From the NCBI GenBank assembly GCA_003552765.1, contig PUOI01000258.1:1-6801 (forward strand): a DNA stretch of 6,801 bases, read 5' to 3'. The first letter of the stretch is position 1; each line of letters begins with the position of its first letter. Source of the DNA: Candidatus Hydrogenedentota bacterium. Its GTDB lineage: Bacteria; Hydrogenedentota; Hydrogenedentia; Hydrogenedentales; SLHB01. Under the pieces are notes generated by a model that was not told where the DNA came from, did not search any database, and saw only the letters and a list, made by a program, of their open reading frames with translations. Below are positions 5,960-6,801 of this stretch, piece after piece. Position numbers and translations under genes: made by a program.

Positions 5960-6801
5960 ATGAAACACGTTGCGTTTGGAGGACCGTTGGCGGTTATCGC
6001 CGTGGCGGGCATGGCTGCGCTGGGCTTTGCCGCGCACAGCGCCGGCGCCGAGACCTTGGGAACCATCACGGTGGAGGCCGGGGACGTGACGCGGGTGGAG
6101 CATCCGGTGTCCGTCGCCTTGCCGGAGGCGATCAACGCGCACCGGGCGTTGCATTTGGCCGAGATTGATGGGGATGACGCCCATCCCGTCCCTGTTCAAG
6201 TAGAGCCTGCCCGCAATGGAGAGCTTCCGCGGCTATGGTTCATTCTTGAAGGAACCACCGAAGCGGGCGAAACGCGGGAGTTTGAACTCAGTTACGGGCT
6301 GCCGGCGCAAGGAGAATCGGTGGAAGTAAGCTTCGACGATCAGTCCGTCTTCATGCGGCTGGGCGGACAAACCATGTTCCACTACAACCACCAGCACGTG
6401 CATCCGCCGGAGGATCTGGATCCCCTATATGCGCGGAGCGGCTACATTCACCCCGTCTATAGCCCGTCGGGTTTGCTTGTGACCGAGGACTTCCCGGATG
6501 ACCATCCCCACCATAAGGGCGTATGGTTCCCCTGGACCCAGACTGAGTTCGAGGGACGCGACATCGACTTTTGGCATCTCGAAAGCGGCACGGTGCAATT
6601 CACCGGCTTTGAAACCGTTACCTCCGGACCGGTCTTTGGGCATGTGCTTGCGCGCCATGAGCATGTGGATCTCACGCAAGACGGAGGCCTCACCGCCCTC
6701 GACGAAACGTGGGATGTGCGCGCATACAACGCCGGCGGTCCTGACGAAGGCTGGTGGAAATGGGATCTGACGGCCACGCAGGAATGCGCCACGGATTCGC
6801 C
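5960..6801 (+). CDS. Secreted PmoA (DUF6807) family protein, 3' end beyond the window
   Basis: The frame is open from ATG 5960 to the right edge, giving 280 visible codons. AAGGAGG (5948-5954) lies 5 bases before the start. Residues 1-30 form a signal peptide: a short basic N-terminus, a hydrophobic core (LAVIAVAGMAALGFAA) and a likely cleavage after AGA-30. The mature part has a beta-rich start, then YIHPVYSPSGLLVTEDFP (162-179) and DDHPHHKGVWFPWT (180-193). This His-rich segment is typical of the PmoA / DUF6807 family. Despite the name, these are not proven methane monooxygenase subunits. They are common as secreted proteins in Planctomycetes, Verrucomicrobia and similar genomes, often near carbohydrate-degradation genes. 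The clustered histidines (H182, H184, H185) could bind metal or substrate, which is inference. The substrate is unknown. Confidence 0.8.
   Translation, partial: MKHVAFGGPLAVIAVAGMAALGFAAHSAGAETLGTITVEAGDVTRVEHPVSVALPEAINAHRALHLAEIDGDDAHPVPVQVEPARNGELPRLWFILEGTTEAGETREFELSYGLPAQGESVEVSFDDQSVFMRLGGQTMFHYNHQHVHPPEDLDPLYARSGYIHPVYSPSGLLVTEDFPDDHPHHKGVWFPWTQTEFEGRDIDFWHLESGTVQFTGFETVTSGPVFGHVLARHEHVDLTQDGGLTALDETWDVRAYNAGGPDEGWWKWDLTATQECATDS

Overview
The window looks like a GC-rich environmental bacterium of the PVC / Hydrogenedentota / FCB type. This lineage guess is low confidence. It rests on a secreted pectate-lyase-like enzyme with a calcium-repeat C-terminus, a secreted PmoA (DUF6807) family protein, long intergenic stretches, and the carboxyspermidine route for polyamines. 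Strong Shine-Dalgarno motifs (AGGAGG, AAGGAGG) in front of most genes, and a tRNA gene that encodes its own CCA end, are bacterial hallmarks.

Layout from left to right. (1) Positions 1-1017 hold the 3' part of a right-handed beta-helix polysaccharide lyase (PL1/pectate-lyase-like) ending in two acidic calcium-loop motifs. (2) A tRNA-Ser(CGA) lies convergently on the minus strand at 1036-1126, with its own promoter just beyond it. (3) After about 400 bp of mostly featureless leader DNA comes a tight two-gene operon: carboxy(nor)spermidine dehydrogenase (1525-2700) and decarboxylase nspC (2704-3903). Together they make spermidine or norspermidine from aspartate semialdehyde and a diamine, without S-adenosylmethionine. 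(4) A 350 bp gap holds a strong hairpin, a candidate promoter and a spaced direct repeat. (5) A second two-gene operon follows: a small nucleotidyltransferase of the poly(A) polymerase / CCA-adding head type (4254-5045), and 4 bp later a four-helix membrane protein (5050-5682). By eye this block is less GC-rich than its flanks. (6) A good sigma-70-like promoter and Shine-Dalgarno then lead into a secreted PmoA/DUF6807 protein (from 5960) that runs off the right edge.

The most interesting element is the nucleotidyltransferase plus membrane-protein pair. It keeps the catalytic GG..RD and DxD residues, but it lacks the C-terminal RNA-binding body of true CCA-adding enzymes and has replaced the base-recognition motif. 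Its partner is a small 4-TM protein with a conserved-looking cytoplasmic helix between TM2 and TM3. The enzyme-plus-membrane-partner architecture resembles signalling, defence or toxin modules, but that role is inference only. Everything else in the window looks like normal metabolic or carbohydrate-related gene content.
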